50,313 nt of DNA from Deltaproteobacteria bacterium (GTDB taxonomy: Bacteria; Myxococcota_A; UBA796; SXON01): assembly GCA_947490345.1 (NCBI GenBank), contig CANLGL010000005.1, positions 1 through 50,313 of the forward strand, in the 5' to 3' direction. The position numbers and the translations under genes were made by a program. A model generated the notes under the pieces. The model did not search any database, had not been told where the DNA came from, and worked only from the letters and a program-made list of their open reading frames with translations. Of the stretch, positions 34,139 to 43,599 are shown piece by piece. Numbering within the stretch: position 1 is the first letter of the stretch; every line of letters begins with the position of its first letter.

Positions 34139-34911
34139 CAGAAGCTCGCGGCGACGGCGACGACGCCCAGCCCGATCGCGACGGCGCCCAGCCCCGCGCT
34201 GCCCAGCGCCAGCCCGTTGACCGTCGTGCGACGCTGGTCGGCCGACGCCGCCAAGACCGACGCACGATAGTCGGCATCGGCCCCGTAGGCGAGACCCAGA
34301 CACACGCCGCTCCCGACGGCCGCCGCCCCGGTGGCGATCCACCCGCCGAGGGGCGACGGCCGCGCCTTCGGTGCGGGGTACAGCGGCACCGGCGCACCGG
34401 CGGTCACCCACGCCCCCTCGGCGACGCGCCCGTCGGGCGTCACCAACTGGAAGACCACGGGGCGACCGGACGCCCGCTCGCGCGTGTCGCGACCATCCAG
34501 ACGCACGGATCCCGCCGCGGGTTCCACCAGCACCTGCAGCTCGCCGGCCGGATGGGGGGAGTCCCACTCCGCCCTCAGCGGCGTGTCCTTCGGCGCGATG
34601 CTGTCCGGGAGCTCGAAGCCAGGATCGGCCTGCCTTGCCGCGGCAAACGCGGCGCGCACCGACGCACCGTCGCGACGCGCGAAGGCCGCGAGGGCCTCGG
34701 CACGGTGGACGTGAGCCGCAGTGCCGGGGTCCAACGGCTCGGCGACACAGGGCAGGATGGCGCGCACATCGCCCATGTACCGCTCGAAGTCCGCCGGGTC
34801 GTCGGCCCAGGCACGGTCGACGGCCTGGAGCGCGGCGCCAAGCTCGGGCAAGCTGCGGGCCACCGGGCAGGCGGCAGCGGCGAACTCGACCAGGACCAAC
34901 ACGCCGAACAT
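34138..34911 (-). CDS. Exported protein with helical N-domain and C-terminal membrane helices
   Basis: The product has 257 residues. A signal peptide (MFGVLVLVEFAAAAC) leads into a helical domain (about 18-100), then a short beta module near 125-170 ('GSVRLDGRDTRERASGRPVVFQLVTPDG') resembling PEGA-type sandwiches. Two hydrophobic helices close the chain (about 187-207 and 232-255). This layout recurs in uncharacterised myxobacterial envelope proteins. It is 38 bp from, and divergent to, the GGDDxY lipoprotein gene. Confidence 0.6.
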   Translation of the reverse strand: MFGVLVLVEFAAAACPVARSLPELGAALQAVDRAWADDPADFERYMGDVRAILPCVAEPLDPGTAAHVHRAEALAAFARRDGASVRAAFAAARQADPGFELPDSIAPKDTPLRAEWDSPHPAGELQVLVEPAAGSVRLDGRDTRERASGRPVVFQLVTPDGRVAEGAWVTAGAPVPLYPAPKARPSPLGGWIATGAAAVGSGVCLGLAYGADADYRASVLAASADQRRTTVNGLALGSAGLGAVAIGLGVVAVAASF

Positions 34912-34949
34912 CCCGCCCCACCTATCGCACTTTGCGCTACCATCCCGCG

Positions 34950-37142
34950 ATGCTCATCTTTCTCGCTCTGCAGGCCTGCTCGACCGACCCCGACGCCAAC
35001 GACTCCGACGACGCCGTCGACACCGGCGATGCAGAGACCGACACCGACACCGGGACGGCCGCTGCGCCTGCATGGGACGACCCCGGCGCCTCGATCGGCT
35101 GCGATCCCGCCTCGCCGGCTGGCCTCTTGGACGACACATTGCTTAACGCTGCCCTCGACGCCGACGATCTCGGTTTTGACGAATCCATCTGGCGCGACTG
35201 GGAGCGCAGCGGGTACGTCCGCGGGCCGTACCAGTGGCCGCACTTCGAGGAGGTCCATCACGATCCCCGCGTGGCCGCCTGCTTCGCGCGCCAGCACGCG
35301 GCGGATCTGGACGCCGCCGCAACGGTGCCGCACCCTACCGCCGCCGCGCTCGGAGTGCTCTACGAGGGCGCTGGCATCGATGTCGCAGGCGATCCTATCG
35401 ACGCGCGCGCCCTTGACCTCGCGACCGCGCTGACGGCGCTCGTCGAGGCCGCCGGCGGAGGCGACGACCCCACGACCGCGACGACGCTCCCCGTCGACCT
35501 TGCCGAGGCCCTGACCCCCATCGTCCTGGCGCTGGCGGCGGGAATCGACGCTCGACACGTCATGGACGACGCGGCCGCCGCCATCGACAAGCCCCACCGC
35601 CTCTTTGCGGCAGCCGCTGGCCTGGTCATCTCCTCCCGCGACTATTTCCCCCCTTTGGCGGACGCGGCCGAGCATGACGCCGCGACCGAGTGGTTCCTCA
35701 GCGACGAGGGGCCCCGCGCGCTGCTCCTCCCCGCACGGCAGCTCGCCTTCGCGGTCGAAGACGCCAACCTCGTCCGCTTCGCCGGCACCGCCACCGACTG
35801 GACGTTTCAGACCGACGCGGGCACCGTCCGCATCGGCCCATCAACGGATGACACCTACGTCCCCGAGGATGAACCCACGCTCTTCCTGCTGGAGCTCGGC
35901 GGAGACGACCGCTACACCACGGCGGTGGGGGGCAACGCCAACGCCGACAACCCGGTGGCGCTCCACGTGGACCTCGGCGGCAACGACCAGTACGGGTACG
36001 AAGTGGTTCCCGACAGCGACGACGTCGAGGGTGCCCTCCCGTCCGACGACGACGGCCGAAGCGGCACCTCCTCCTCCGACACCGGTCGGCAGGGAAGCGG
36101 CCGCTACGGCATCGGCATGGCCTTTGATCTGGGCGGTGGCGACGACACCTGGGCCAGCCTGCGCATGAGCCAGGCCTTCGGCGCCCTCGGCATCGGGGTC
36201 CTCCGCGACGACGGCGGAGCGGATCACTACAGCGCCGAGGCCGGAGCCCAAGCTTCCGGGGTGTTCGGGTGGGGGCTGCTATTGGACGGCGGGGGCGACG
36301 ACACCTACAAGAGCTGGGCCTACAGCCAGGGTTTTGCCTACGCCGGCTCCTCAGCCACCCTCTTGGACGTGGGAGGCGACGATGTCTACACCGCAGACCC
36401 GGGGAGCGCGTTCGGCGGCCTCACCCTGTACTATTCGCCGCAGCTCCCCGGCGGCGAGGGCAACAGCTCCTTCTGCCAGGGCGCCGGCTTCGGGCTGCGC
36501 GGCGATTCGTGGGGCCTGTATCTGTCGGGCGGCTTCGGGATGCTGCGCGACGTGACGGGGAACGACGACTATGTCAACGGCGTGTTCGGCCAGGGAACTG
36601 GCTACTGGGAGGGCACCGGACTGCTTTCAGACGGATCGGGTGACGACCAATACGACGCGCTGTACTACATACAGGGCGGCGTCGCGCACTACGCCACCGG
36701 GATGCTGTTCGATGGGGGCGGGGACGACCGCTACAACCAGCGAATCGTCCCCTACTACATGCAGACGGGCGCGGGGCACGACTACTCCCTGGGCATGCTC
36801 GTCGACGACGGCGGGGACGACATGTACCGCTACGGAGGCCTCGCCGTGGGCGCGAGCAACTGCCAGGGCGTCGGCATCTTCGTCGACAAAGACGGCGTCG
36901 ACTCCTACGAGGCCCTGAGCGCCTACTCCACGGGGCTCGGCAACCACTCCGACTGCTCAACCCGCGTCGCCGATCCGAGCATCGGCTTGTTCATGGACTC
37001 GGGCAGCGACGTCGACACTTGGATCTGGCCAGTGGGCGACGCGCGCACGCCCGCAAACGACTCGAGCTTCGGCTTGAACTGGCACGAAACCGATGACGAA
37101 CACGGCGGAGCCGTCGATGGGGACGGGGTGACGGGGTTCTGA
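34950..37142 (+). CDS. Lipoprotein with GGDDxY beta-solenoid-like repeats
   Basis: A 730-aa protein starting at the ATG at 34950, with lipobox ALQAC (Cys10) and the DT-rich linker DANDSDDAVDTGDAE. Residues about 70-310 are a helical domain. From about 315 to the end there are roughly twelve units of 25-45 residues, each closed by GGDD-x-Y or a variant: GGDDRYT, GGNDQYG, GGGDDTW, GGADHYS, GGDDTYK, GGDDVYT, TGNDDYV, SGDDQYD, GGDDRYN, GGDDMYR, DGVDSYE. Between them recur 'QGFAY', 'QGTGYWEGTGLL' and 'GVGIFVD'. The pattern suggests a calcium-dependent solenoid exposed at the surface. I know of no assigned function. Confidence 0.75.
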   Translation: MLIFLALQACSTDPDANDSDDAVDTGDAETDTDTGTAAAPAWDDPGASIGCDPASPAGLLDDTLLNAALDADDLGFDESIWRDWERSGYVRGPYQWPHFEEVHHDPRVAACFARQHAADLDAAATVPHPTAAALGVLYEGAGIDVAGDPIDARALDLATALTALVEAAGGGDDPTTATTLPVDLAEALTPIVLALAAGIDARHVMDDAAAAIDKPHRLFAAAAGLVISSRDYFPPLADAAEHDAATEWFLSDEGPRALLLPARQLAFAVEDANLVRFAGTATDWTFQTDAGTVRIGPSTDDTYVPEDEPTLFLLELGGDDRYTTAVGGNANADNPVALHVDLGGNDQYGYEVVPDSDDVEGALPSDDDGRSGTSSSDTGRQGSGRYGIGMAFDLGGGDDTWASLRMSQAFGALGIGVLRDDGGADHYSAEAGAQASGVFGWGLLLDGGGDDTYKSWAYSQGFAYAGSSATLLDVGGDDVYTADPGSAFGGLTLYYSPQLPGGEGNSSFCQGAGFGLRGDSWGLYLSGGFGMLRDVTGNDDYVNGVFGQGTGYWEGTGLLSDGSGDDQYDALYYIQGGVAHYATGMLFDGGGDDRYNQRIVPYYMQTGAGHDYSLGMLVDDGGDDMYRYGGLAVGASNCQGVGIFVDKDGVDSYEALSAYSTGLGNHSDCSTRVADPSIGLFMDSGSDVDTWIWPVGDARTPANDSSFGLNWHETDDEHGGAVDGDGVTGF

Positions 37143-37150
37143 GGCGAACG

Positions 37151-38794
37151 CTACAACGCCGCTCGGTCCACCGCGGCGTCCCCTGCCGGTGGCGCGAGAA
37201 CCTCACCAGAGCTGCCCGCTGCCTCGACCTGCGGACTCGCCACCGTGTCGGGGTAGCCGGCCTCGGTTCGCTCCCTCACCAGCGTGCCGTACGCATCCGT
37301 CGACATTCCGCCTCGCGCACGCGCGGCCCGGACATCGGAGAACACGAGCGTGCCGCTGGCGGCCTCGCGGTAATCCCGGACGCTGTAGGAGAGGCGTCCC
37401 CCGTCCTCCAATTCGATCCACTCCACCCGGTAAAACTCCCACGTCTCGGTGAGGTCGACCGAACCCCGCCTCCGCGACGAAACCGGTGGAGACACCGAGG
37501 CAGGGTTTGAGGACGCCTTCCCCGGCTGGAGATCACGCCAGACCCCCCAAAGCGTCTGCGACGTCTGCCCCATGTATCGCCGCGCGCGCACCTTGCTCAC
37601 TTTGATCGACTTCACGGTCTGGGTACCGACGTTGCGCACCTCCGTGGGCAGCACCCTCGTCAAGCAAACCGAGAAATACCACTCTTCGCAGAACGGGGTG
37701 AGCGATTTCACTTCGACGTAGGCCGCCACTTCGGCGCGCCACAACATTTCCCCGTGGTTCTCGGTCCACGTCTCCATCTCCTCGTCGAGCTCCGTGAAGT
37801 TCGAGCCATCGGCGGTCGTGACCTCCCAGCGACCATCGTTCTTGGCAAATCGCAGCTCGACCACCCCTTCCTGGCCCAGGAAGCGGGTTTCCCGCAGCCA
37901 CCGTACGACCACCTCACCGTCCTCCTCAGTGACACGCAGGGAGCCCGGCTGGACGTCCGGCATGTTGACCACGTCCACCATGGCCACCGGCTCACCCTTG
38001 GTCACCGCCTCGGCGATGCCTCGACATTCCCGATCTTTGCAGGTTCGCTCCCCCGCCTTCACCCTGGCAAGAAACGCCGTCCCGTCCCGAGCCTTGGCCG
38101 CTTCGCGCATGTCACGAAGCAACTCGGCCGCTTCCTCTGCCGCTCGACCCCAGCCGGCGGAATAGCGCACGACCGTCCAGCGGCCACCGGTCTTTTCCAT
38201 CCACACCCCCGCCGCCGCCGAAAGCTCCGGCACCGCAGCGTCCTCGAACCACAGAGCGGCAGCGGAATCGCCGGTTGTGCTGCTCCAGGGGATCTCCTGC
38301 GCTCCCTCAAAGTGGGCGAGGGCGCGCAACAGCGCGGCATCCGGCAACACCTGCGCCGCCGGCCAAAGCTCGGAAGCCACGTACAGTCGGGCCTCCGGCA
38401 TGTCCGCCTGTCCGGCGGCCTTGACCAGGGCACGCAGTGCGCGGTCCGGGGTGTTCCAGTAGCGCTGGTAGGCCGAATACCCGACGACCCCCGTGCAGAG
38501 CAGCAGGAACAGGGCGATCGCGGCCACCGCAGCGGACCACAGCATCATCCGGGGCAGGCGCGCGGGGGGCGGTGCCCGCGGCGGCCCAGCCGGCGCGGCG
38601 CGGGGCGCCTGATGAGCGCCCGGAGGCGCTGTCGTCCCGGGGACCGGCGCGCTCAGGTCGGCGGGAAACTCTGGGCCAACCGGTTCCTCTTCCTCGTCGA
38701 GGCTGAGCTCGACCGCGTCGGCGATGGATCCTCGGCAAGCACAAACGGCGCCCCCGCTGAGCCGGCGGCCGCAAATCGGGCACGTTGGTTCCAC
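37151..38794 (-). CDS. Zinc-ribbon single-pass membrane protein
   Basis: A 547-aa protein. C5, C8, C18 and C20 (CPIC...CAC) make an N-terminal zinc-ribbon-like knuckle, followed by an acidic then Pro/Ala-rich linker (about 25-82) and one membrane helix (about 84-107). The large C-terminal part is extracytoplasmic and mixed alpha/beta, with a repeated cystatin/NTF2-like pattern ('EEDGEVVVRWLRETRFLGQ', 'ELRFAKNDGRWEVT'). The family is not recognised. Convergent with the GGDDxY gene across 8 bp. Confidence 0.65.
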   Translation of the reverse strand: MEPTCPICGRRLSGGAVCACRGSIADAVELSLDEEEEPVGPEFPADLSAPVPGTTAPPGAHQAPRAAPAGPPRAPPPARLPRMMLWSAAVAAIALFLLLCTGVVGYSAYQRYWNTPDRALRALVKAAGQADMPEARLYVASELWPAAQVLPDAALLRALAHFEGAQEIPWSSTTGDSAAALWFEDAAVPELSAAAGVWMEKTGGRWTVVRYSAGWGRAAEEAAELLRDMREAAKARDGTAFLARVKAGERTCKDRECRGIAEAVTKGEPVAMVDVVNMPDVQPGSLRVTEEDGEVVVRWLRETRFLGQEGVVELRFAKNDGRWEVTTADGSNFTELDEEMETWTENHGEMLWRAEVAAYVEVKSLTPFCEEWYFSVCLTRVLPTEVRNVGTQTVKSIKVSKVRARRYMGQTSQTLWGVWRDLQPGKASSNPASVSPPVSSRRRGSVDLTETWEFYRVEWIELEDGGRLSYSVRDYREAASGTLVFSDVRAARARGGMSTDAYGTLVRERTEAGYPDTVASPQVEAAGSSGEVLAPPAGDAAVDRAAL

Positions 38795-38855
38795 TGGGAC
38801 TCCCTGCCAAGGGCCGGACTCTACGACGGCGCACCTCGCGGTGGCAAGACTCCGT

Positions 38856-39911
38856 CTACCCTCCCGCGAACGGCAGATCCTCCACCACCCCCTGGACCGT
38901 GCGCCCCGCGGCCACCACTTCCACCACCATCCCTGGCTGCCAGGCCGCCTTCCGCAGCACCGCCAGCACCCGCGCGACGCCGCCCTCGCGCGCGCCGGAG
39001 CGGGTGCTGCCCACCACGTCGTCCTTGAGCTTGACCTCGGCGCCCACCGGCGGAATGGCGTCCTCCACCATGCGGATGCCCCAAATCTTCTTCGCCACCT
39101 GTCCCATGACGTCGATGCGGTTGATCACCTCCTGGCCGATGTAGCAGCCCTTGGTGAAGCTGCAGCACTCCTCGACCAGGCGCATCTCGTGGACCAGGGC
39201 GCGCTCGCCCATGTCGACCGGCCACCGCACGCGCCCCGAGCGCACGCGCAGCGCCTCCAGGGCCTCGCTGCCGCCGATGCCCGCCCCCGCGGCCTTGAGC
39301 GCCGCCCACAGCTCCGTCACGGCACTCGTCGGAACAACGATATCGACGCCGCCGACGCCGCCCCGGTCGCGACCCAAGAGCCACAGCTCGGCGGCGGCGA
39401 GGGCTTGCCCCAGCGAGGGAGCCGGGAGCCCCACCCCGGCCAACACCTCCGCACCGCCCGGTCCCGCAAGGTGCACCACGACGCGATCTTCACTGCGATC
39501 GGACAGCTCGACATCGTCGAAGAGGATGAACTTTTCGTACCGCGCGACAAAGTCCGCGGCCGGCACGCCATCCAGCACCACCAGGAGCGCTCCCTCCCCC
39601 ACGCGCGCGACGGAGAGGAGGCCCTGGAGCTTGGCTTTTTCGTCGCCCATGGCGCTGCGGTTGCAGGCACCGACCGCGAGGTCGCGGATGTTGTTGGTGA
39701 ACATGCCGTTGGCGAAACGGCGAGCGTCGGGCCCGATCAGGTCGAGCACGCCGTGGTCCGCGAGGTCGAAGAGCACCGCGCCACGACGCGCTTCGGCCGC
39801 CTCTTCCTCAACCGTGCGGAATTGCGCCGGCAGCAGCCAGCCATCGACTTCGCCGAACTGGGCGCCGGCGGCGACATGCGTAGCGAAAAGCGGAGTGCGG
39901 GTGAGGCCCAC
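38856..39911 (-). CDS. YgfZ/GcvT-family (CAF17-type) folate-binding protein
   Basis: A 351-aa protein of the GcvT/YgfZ superfamily. The diagnostic K-G-C-Y-I-G-Q-E is present (FTKGCYIGQEVINR); the N-terminal domain has 'LFDLADHGVLDLIGPDARRFANGM' and the C-terminal barrel ends the chain. YgfZ-type proteins assist Fe-S cluster assembly or repair through tetrahydrofolate. The N-terminus is long enough that glycine-cleavage T-protein is the alternative, but KGCYIGQE favours YgfZ. The GTG at 39911, 8 nt after the upstream stop, is preferred over one at 39947. Confidence 0.85.
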   Translation of the reverse strand: MGLTRTPLFATHVAAGAQFGEVDGWLLPAQFRTVEEEAAEARRGAVLFDLADHGVLDLIGPDARRFANGMFTNNIRDLAVGACNRSAMGDEKAKLQGLLSVARVGEGALLVVLDGVPAADFVARYEKFILFDDVELSDRSEDRVVVHLAGPGGAEVLAGVGLPAPSLGQALAAAELWLLGRDRGGVGGVDIVVPTSAVTELWAALKAAGAGIGGSEALEALRVRSGRVRWPVDMGERALVHEMRLVEECCSFTKGCYIGQEVINRIDVMGQVAKKIWGIRMVEDAIPPVGAEVKLKDDVVGSTRSGAREGGVARVLAVLRKAAWQPGMVVEVVAAGRTVQGVVEDLPFAGG

Positions 39912-39919
39912 GCCGGCCG

Positions 39920-40228
39920 TCAGCCCTTCACGTGGGTGGCAGCCCACTCGTTGGTAAAGTAGCCCTCGCCTTCGACAGGGCGCAAGGGCGAGTCGCGACG
40001 TGCAAAGACCTCGTCACGTAGAAAGCTAGCCAAGAGCTGCCGACCGGGCTGGCCGTGGTTGAGCCAGCGCTTGCGTAGCGCGTGGTACACGTCCTCCTGG
40101 CTGGCGCCGGCCGGTGTGGCCGCGATGCGACGCAGCGCCTGATCGAGCCAGTCGGCGGACGCGGCGGTGTACGGAACCTGCGCTTCTTCGAACAGATCGG
40201 TCAGCCAGTCCAGGTAGCGTGCTGCCAT
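39920..40228 (-). CDS. Small hypothetical protein upstream of ygfZ-like gene
   Basis: The 102-aa product starts at the ATG at 40228 with GAGGG upstream. It is helical and charged with no signal peptide ('YLDWLTDLFEEAQVPY', 'EDVYHALRKRWLNHGQPG', 'LLASFLRDEVFARR'). No family recognised. It is the first gene of a pair with the YgfZ-like gene. The 99-bp divergent spacer towards the next gene shows no clear promoter boxes. Confidence 0.6.
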   Translation of the reverse strand: MAARYLDWLTDLFEEAQVPYTAASADWLDQALRRIAATPAGASQEDVYHALRKRWLNHGQPGRQLLASFLRDEVFARRDSPLRPVEGEGYFTNEWAATHVKG

Positions 40229-40327
40229 CGGAAACCCTCGCGGAGCGCGGCCTAACATGTCCACCGTAGCCAAGGCCCTCAACTCCGGTGGCCCTCGTGC
40301 CGATTCAGTGCGAGTGCGGAGGAATTC

Positions 40328-41251
40328 ATGACCCTGGTCCTTTTGTCCTTGTTCGCGTGCGCCGAATCTGAAACGGGCCCCACCGAGACCACCGCGGCCC
40401 TCGGCGAGCACACTGATTCCCCCTCCTTCACCGCGGAGCTCGTCGACTACGACGCCGAGACCGACGGCATCCTCGTCGCCGAGCTGGTGGAAGAGGTGCT
40501 CGGCACCCCGCCGCAGTACCCCTCCGTCCGCGCTACCGTGCCCGTGAACCTTGACGGCTATGTCTCCATCACTCTCCCCACGCCCGGCGAGGATGGCGCC
40601 GAGAGCGTTCGCTACCGGGTGATCTTCCGCGAAGCGCGCGCCGACGGTAGCATCGGGCCCATCCGGGAGGCCTTCCAGCCCGCCCTGGTCTGGTCGGCAA
40701 CCGAATCCCCCTCCGGCGCGCCCGCCGGCTGGTCGGTCGAGGCCGGCCGACGTGGCCAGCGCGAGTGGTCGCCGATTGGCAGCCCGACCGTCGAGCTTCG
40801 CCTCCGCACCGAAACCGAGCTCGTGATCGGCGGCCCGTTCACCGTCACCGGTGTCGTTGCCGACCTGGGTACCTCCATCCGCATCGCCCTACTCGCCGAG
40901 GACACGCCCATCGAGGGCGTGGTCGGCATCGTCGCGGAAGGGATGTGGGGACTTCGCGTGGACGACGACCCGGGCCTGACGCCCGGCCGCTTCTTGCGCC
41001 CCGTCGCGTTCCTCGACGCGGACAACGACCTCGTCTATGACACTGACAGCGAGGCCCAGATCGGCATCGCCTGCGCCCGCAGCGACGAGAGCTTCATCCG
41101 TTGGTTTGCCGAGCCCACCGAGGTCCGCGCGGCCGACCTCTTGACCCGCGCCCGCTCGACCCCCGGCTGGAACGCCTGGGCCGCAACCGGAGAGATCGGG
41201 CACGCCCTTTTCGACGCCACCCGCGTGAAGATCGCGGAGTCGTGCGAGTAG
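40328..41251 (+). CDS. Hypothetical lipoprotein, paralogue of the gene at 43758
   Basis: The product has 307 residues; GGAGG sits 6 nt upstream of the ATG. Lipobox LSLFAC gives Cys11, followed by a Thr/Glu linker. The mature protein is beta-rich with 'GYVSITLPTPGEDG', 'VRYRVIFREA', 'PVAFLDADNDLVYDTDSEAQIG' and the late helix 'LLTRARSTPGWNAWAA'. The gene at 43758-44726 has the same order of blocks. The two flank the broken FG-GAP gene. Function unknown. Confidence 0.65.
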   Translation: MTLVLLSLFACAESETGPTETTAALGEHTDSPSFTAELVDYDAETDGILVAELVEEVLGTPPQYPSVRATVPVNLDGYVSITLPTPGEDGAESVRYRVIFREARADGSIGPIREAFQPALVWSATESPSGAPAGWSVEAGRRGQREWSPIGSPTVELRLRTETELVIGGPFTVTGVVADLGTSIRIALLAEDTPIEGVVGIVAEGMWGLRVDDDPGLTPGRFLRPVAFLDADNDLVYDTDSEAQIGIACARSDESFIRWFAEPTEVRAADLLTRARSTPGWNAWAATGEIGHALFDATRVKIAESCE

Positions 41252-41264
41252 CAGGCTGAAGGAA

Positions 41265-41868
41265 CTACGCGGCCAGACGCCGCCGCCAGCACAGGGTGAG
41301 CGCCACGAGCGCAAACGACCACGCCGCAGGCGCAGGACTGGCGTGGCAGGCGCAGCCATCGCAGTCCTGGTCGACACCGTCGGCCACGGTCTCGGCGGCG
41401 CCCGGGTTGATCGACGACGAGCCGTCGTCGCAGTCGCCGGCCACATTGGCGTAGCGCGCGACGTCCGGGCAGACCGTCGCTATGGCTGAGGACCCGTAGC
41501 TGTCTCCATCCGCGTCGATGTACCGAGAGCCGGCCGCCCCCACGGTGGCGTCCGCGTCATCGCAGTCCTCCACGGCGACAAGGCCGTCTGCGTCTGCGTC
41601 CGCGTTGCCGTGGTACAAGTACGCGTATGCACCGCCGCCGTACGGGTACGCCCCGCCGATCACGTCGTCGTGGCCGTCGCCGTTGACGTCACCGGCGCCC
41701 GACACCGAGGCCCCGAAGCGGGGGTCCTCCGCCTCTCCGGTCAGCGTGGTCGAGGCGCTGCTCGAAAGCCCTCTGGCCGAGCCGTCGTACACGTACGCAC
41801 GGCCGGTGTAGGAGCCGTACCCGTACGCCCCGACGATCACGTCGTCGTAACCGTCGCCGTCGACATCC
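41265..41868 (-). CDS. FG-GAP surface protein, C-terminal segment after frameshift (MYXO-CTERM-like end)
   Basis: This frame continues the repeats of 41837-43173 but is displaced by one base near 41867-41869. It encodes one to two FG-GAP units, two MopE-like DxDxDG clusters ('NADADADGLVAVEDCDD', 'YIDADGDSYGS', 'DGVDQDCDG') and a C-terminal tag: CDGCACHA, a hydrophobic helix (WSFALVALTLCW) and RRRLAA. This is the MYXO-CTERM layout. Internal GTG codons exist (for example at 41840), but the segment is most simply the 3' end of the upstream frame. Confidence 0.65.
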
Positions 41869-42790
41869 CGGCGCCCGACACCGACCCCCCGAAGAAGTTG
41901 TCCGCCGCCTCCCCGTTCAGCGTGGTCGCCCCAGTGCTCGACACCCCGCCGGCCGAGCCCGCGTACACGTACGCCCGGCCGGTGTCGGAGCTGGCCCTCC
42001 TCGCCCCGACGATCACGTCGTCGTAGCCGTCGCCGTTGACATCCCCAGCGCCGGACACCGACCCTCCGAACGAGTCGCCCGAGACCTCCGCGACCAGCGT
42101 CGTCCGGGCGCTACCCGACAGCCCTCCGGCTGAGCCCGCGTACACGTACGCACGGCCGGGGTCGCCGCCGTGCCACTGCCCATACGCCCCGACGATCACG
42201 TCGTCGTAGCCGTCGCCGTTGACATCCCCGGCGCCCGAGACCGACACCCCGAAGTAGTTGGCCACCGCCTGCCCGGTGAGCGTGGTCGAGGCCTTGGTCG
42301 ACACCCCGCCGGCCGAGCCCGCGTACACGTACGCGCGCCCGATGTCGTTCACGCTGTCTTGGGGCGCCCCGACGATTACGTCGTCGAAGCCATCGCCGTT
42401 GACATCCCCCGCGCCCGACACCGAGGCACCGAACGCTACGTCCGTTGCCCGCCCCGCCAGCGTGGTCGACGCGGTGCTCAACACGCCACCGACCGAGCCC
42501 ACGAATACGTACACGCGGCCCGCGCCGGAGCTGTAGCCCTCCGCGCCGACGATTACGTCGTCGTAGCCGTCGCCGTTGACATCCCCGGCGCCCGACACCG
42601 AGGCCCCGAAGACGTCGAACGACGCCTCCCCGGTCAGCGTCGTCGAGGCGCTGGTCGACACCCCGCTTGCCGAGCCCGCGTATACGTACGCACGACCCGT
42701 GTACGAGCTGTACCCCCGCGCCCCGACGATGACGTCGTCGTAGCCGTCGCCGTTGACATCCCCGGCGCCCGACACCGAGACCCCGGAGTA
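41670..42790 (-). repeat. Seven tandem FG-GAP coding repeats, period 176-183 nt
   Basis: The core codon block for GDVNGDGYDDV recurs at about 41684, 41862, 42038, 42221, 42401, 42578 and 42755, with strong nucleotide identity between units. Such near-identical coding repeats favour unequal recombination and length change of the protein. Confidence 0.75.
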
Positions 42791-43173
42791 TTCGTCCGAC
42801 GAGGCGACAGCAGCGGTCCACGCTGCGGTCGTGTAGACCGGGTCGATCTCCACCGGATAGCGCGCGCCCTCGTCTTCAACGCGCACGCGGAAGCCCTCCT
42901 CGGCTCGCTCGAATCGCGCCGCCAACGCGACGCCGTCGGCATCCCAGGCCCCCAGCTCCGACACCATCACCGCGCCGCCCGCCTCGCCCTGGAGCCACAA
43001 CTCGCCGTCGCCCACCGTGACCTGGGCGCCCTCGACCACCAGCTCGAGCGTGAGGGCCCCCGTCCCCTCCGGCTTCACCGCCACCGTCCACCCCTGCTGG
43101 AAACCCTCCTCGCAACTCGCCCACCACTCGGTCAGGCCCGCACCCCGGTACTCGATCCGGCGCACGCAGCCCC
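41837..43173 (-). CDS. FG-GAP surface protein, central segment (frameshifted at both ends)
   Basis: The middle of one original gene running from 43599 to 41265. It begins in frame near 43170-43173, where CCCC in the plus strand reads as one base short of the intact frame, and ends at a stop just past the second break. It contains an N-terminal beta domain ('WTVAVKPEGTGALTLEL', 'GARYPVEIDPVYTT') and about six tandem FG-GAP units of ~59 residues with SVSGAGDVNGDGYDDVIVGA as core. The domain order is that of myxobacterial integrin-like surface proteins. Confidence 0.7.
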
Positions 43174-43599
43174 GCCGGGCTCGAACATGTCGTCGAGACA
43201 CGCGCCCAGCACCGGCGCCACCGGCATAGAGCTCTCGATCGTGTCGCGGCCGAAGCCCGCGACGCGCACGGCCACGGTGTCGTCGCGAAGCCACAGCTGC
43301 GCGCCCTCCGCGTCGAAGCGGCCAGCAAGCCCCCGGTTCGGCACCTCGGCGACGAAAGCATCGCCATCGGGAACGAAGGAGTGCGCGGCGTCGCGGATGC
43401 GGGCGGAGACCTCCCCGTTCCAGGAATCGTCAGCGCCAGGCGGACGGGGGGCCGACTCGGGAGTGGCCGGGATCGCAGCGTCAGGATCGGGCGGAGCAGC
43501 GGCACGGACGACATCGGTCTCGTCGGGCACGCACGCCACCACCACCACCACGAGCAGCGATGCCGCGATGGCGGACTCGCGAGGGTGGAGGACGAACAT
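43132..43599 (-). CDS. FG-GAP surface lipoprotein, N-terminal segment before frameshift
   Basis: Starts at the ATG at 43599 (GGAGCG upstream). The signal ends in VVVVVAC with a lipid Cys at 23. Residues about 30-60 are a Pro/Asp-rich linker; then 'VSARIRDAAHSFVPDGDAFVAEVPNRG' and 'LWLRDDTVAVRVAGFGRDTI' begin the beta domain. The frame runs on past the break (43170-43173) for a further ~13 residues to a stop at 43132. Joined to the central and C-terminal segments it would give a protein of about 775 residues. Confidence 0.65.
   Translation of the reverse strand: MFVLHPRESAIAASLLVVVVVACVPDETDVVRAAAPPDPDAAIPATPESAPRPPGADDSWNGEVSARIRDAAHSFVPDGDAFVAEVPNRGLAGRFDAEGAQLWLRDDTVAVRVAGFGRDTIESSMPVAPVLGACLDDMFEPGGAACAGSSTGVRA

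Noticed and set aside
41670..42790. Regular ~178-nt repeats considered as a CRISPR or satellite array
   Set aside because: Repeats are coding in one frame, have a protein explanation (FG-GAP units), and the unit is far too long for a CRISPR repeat-spacer.
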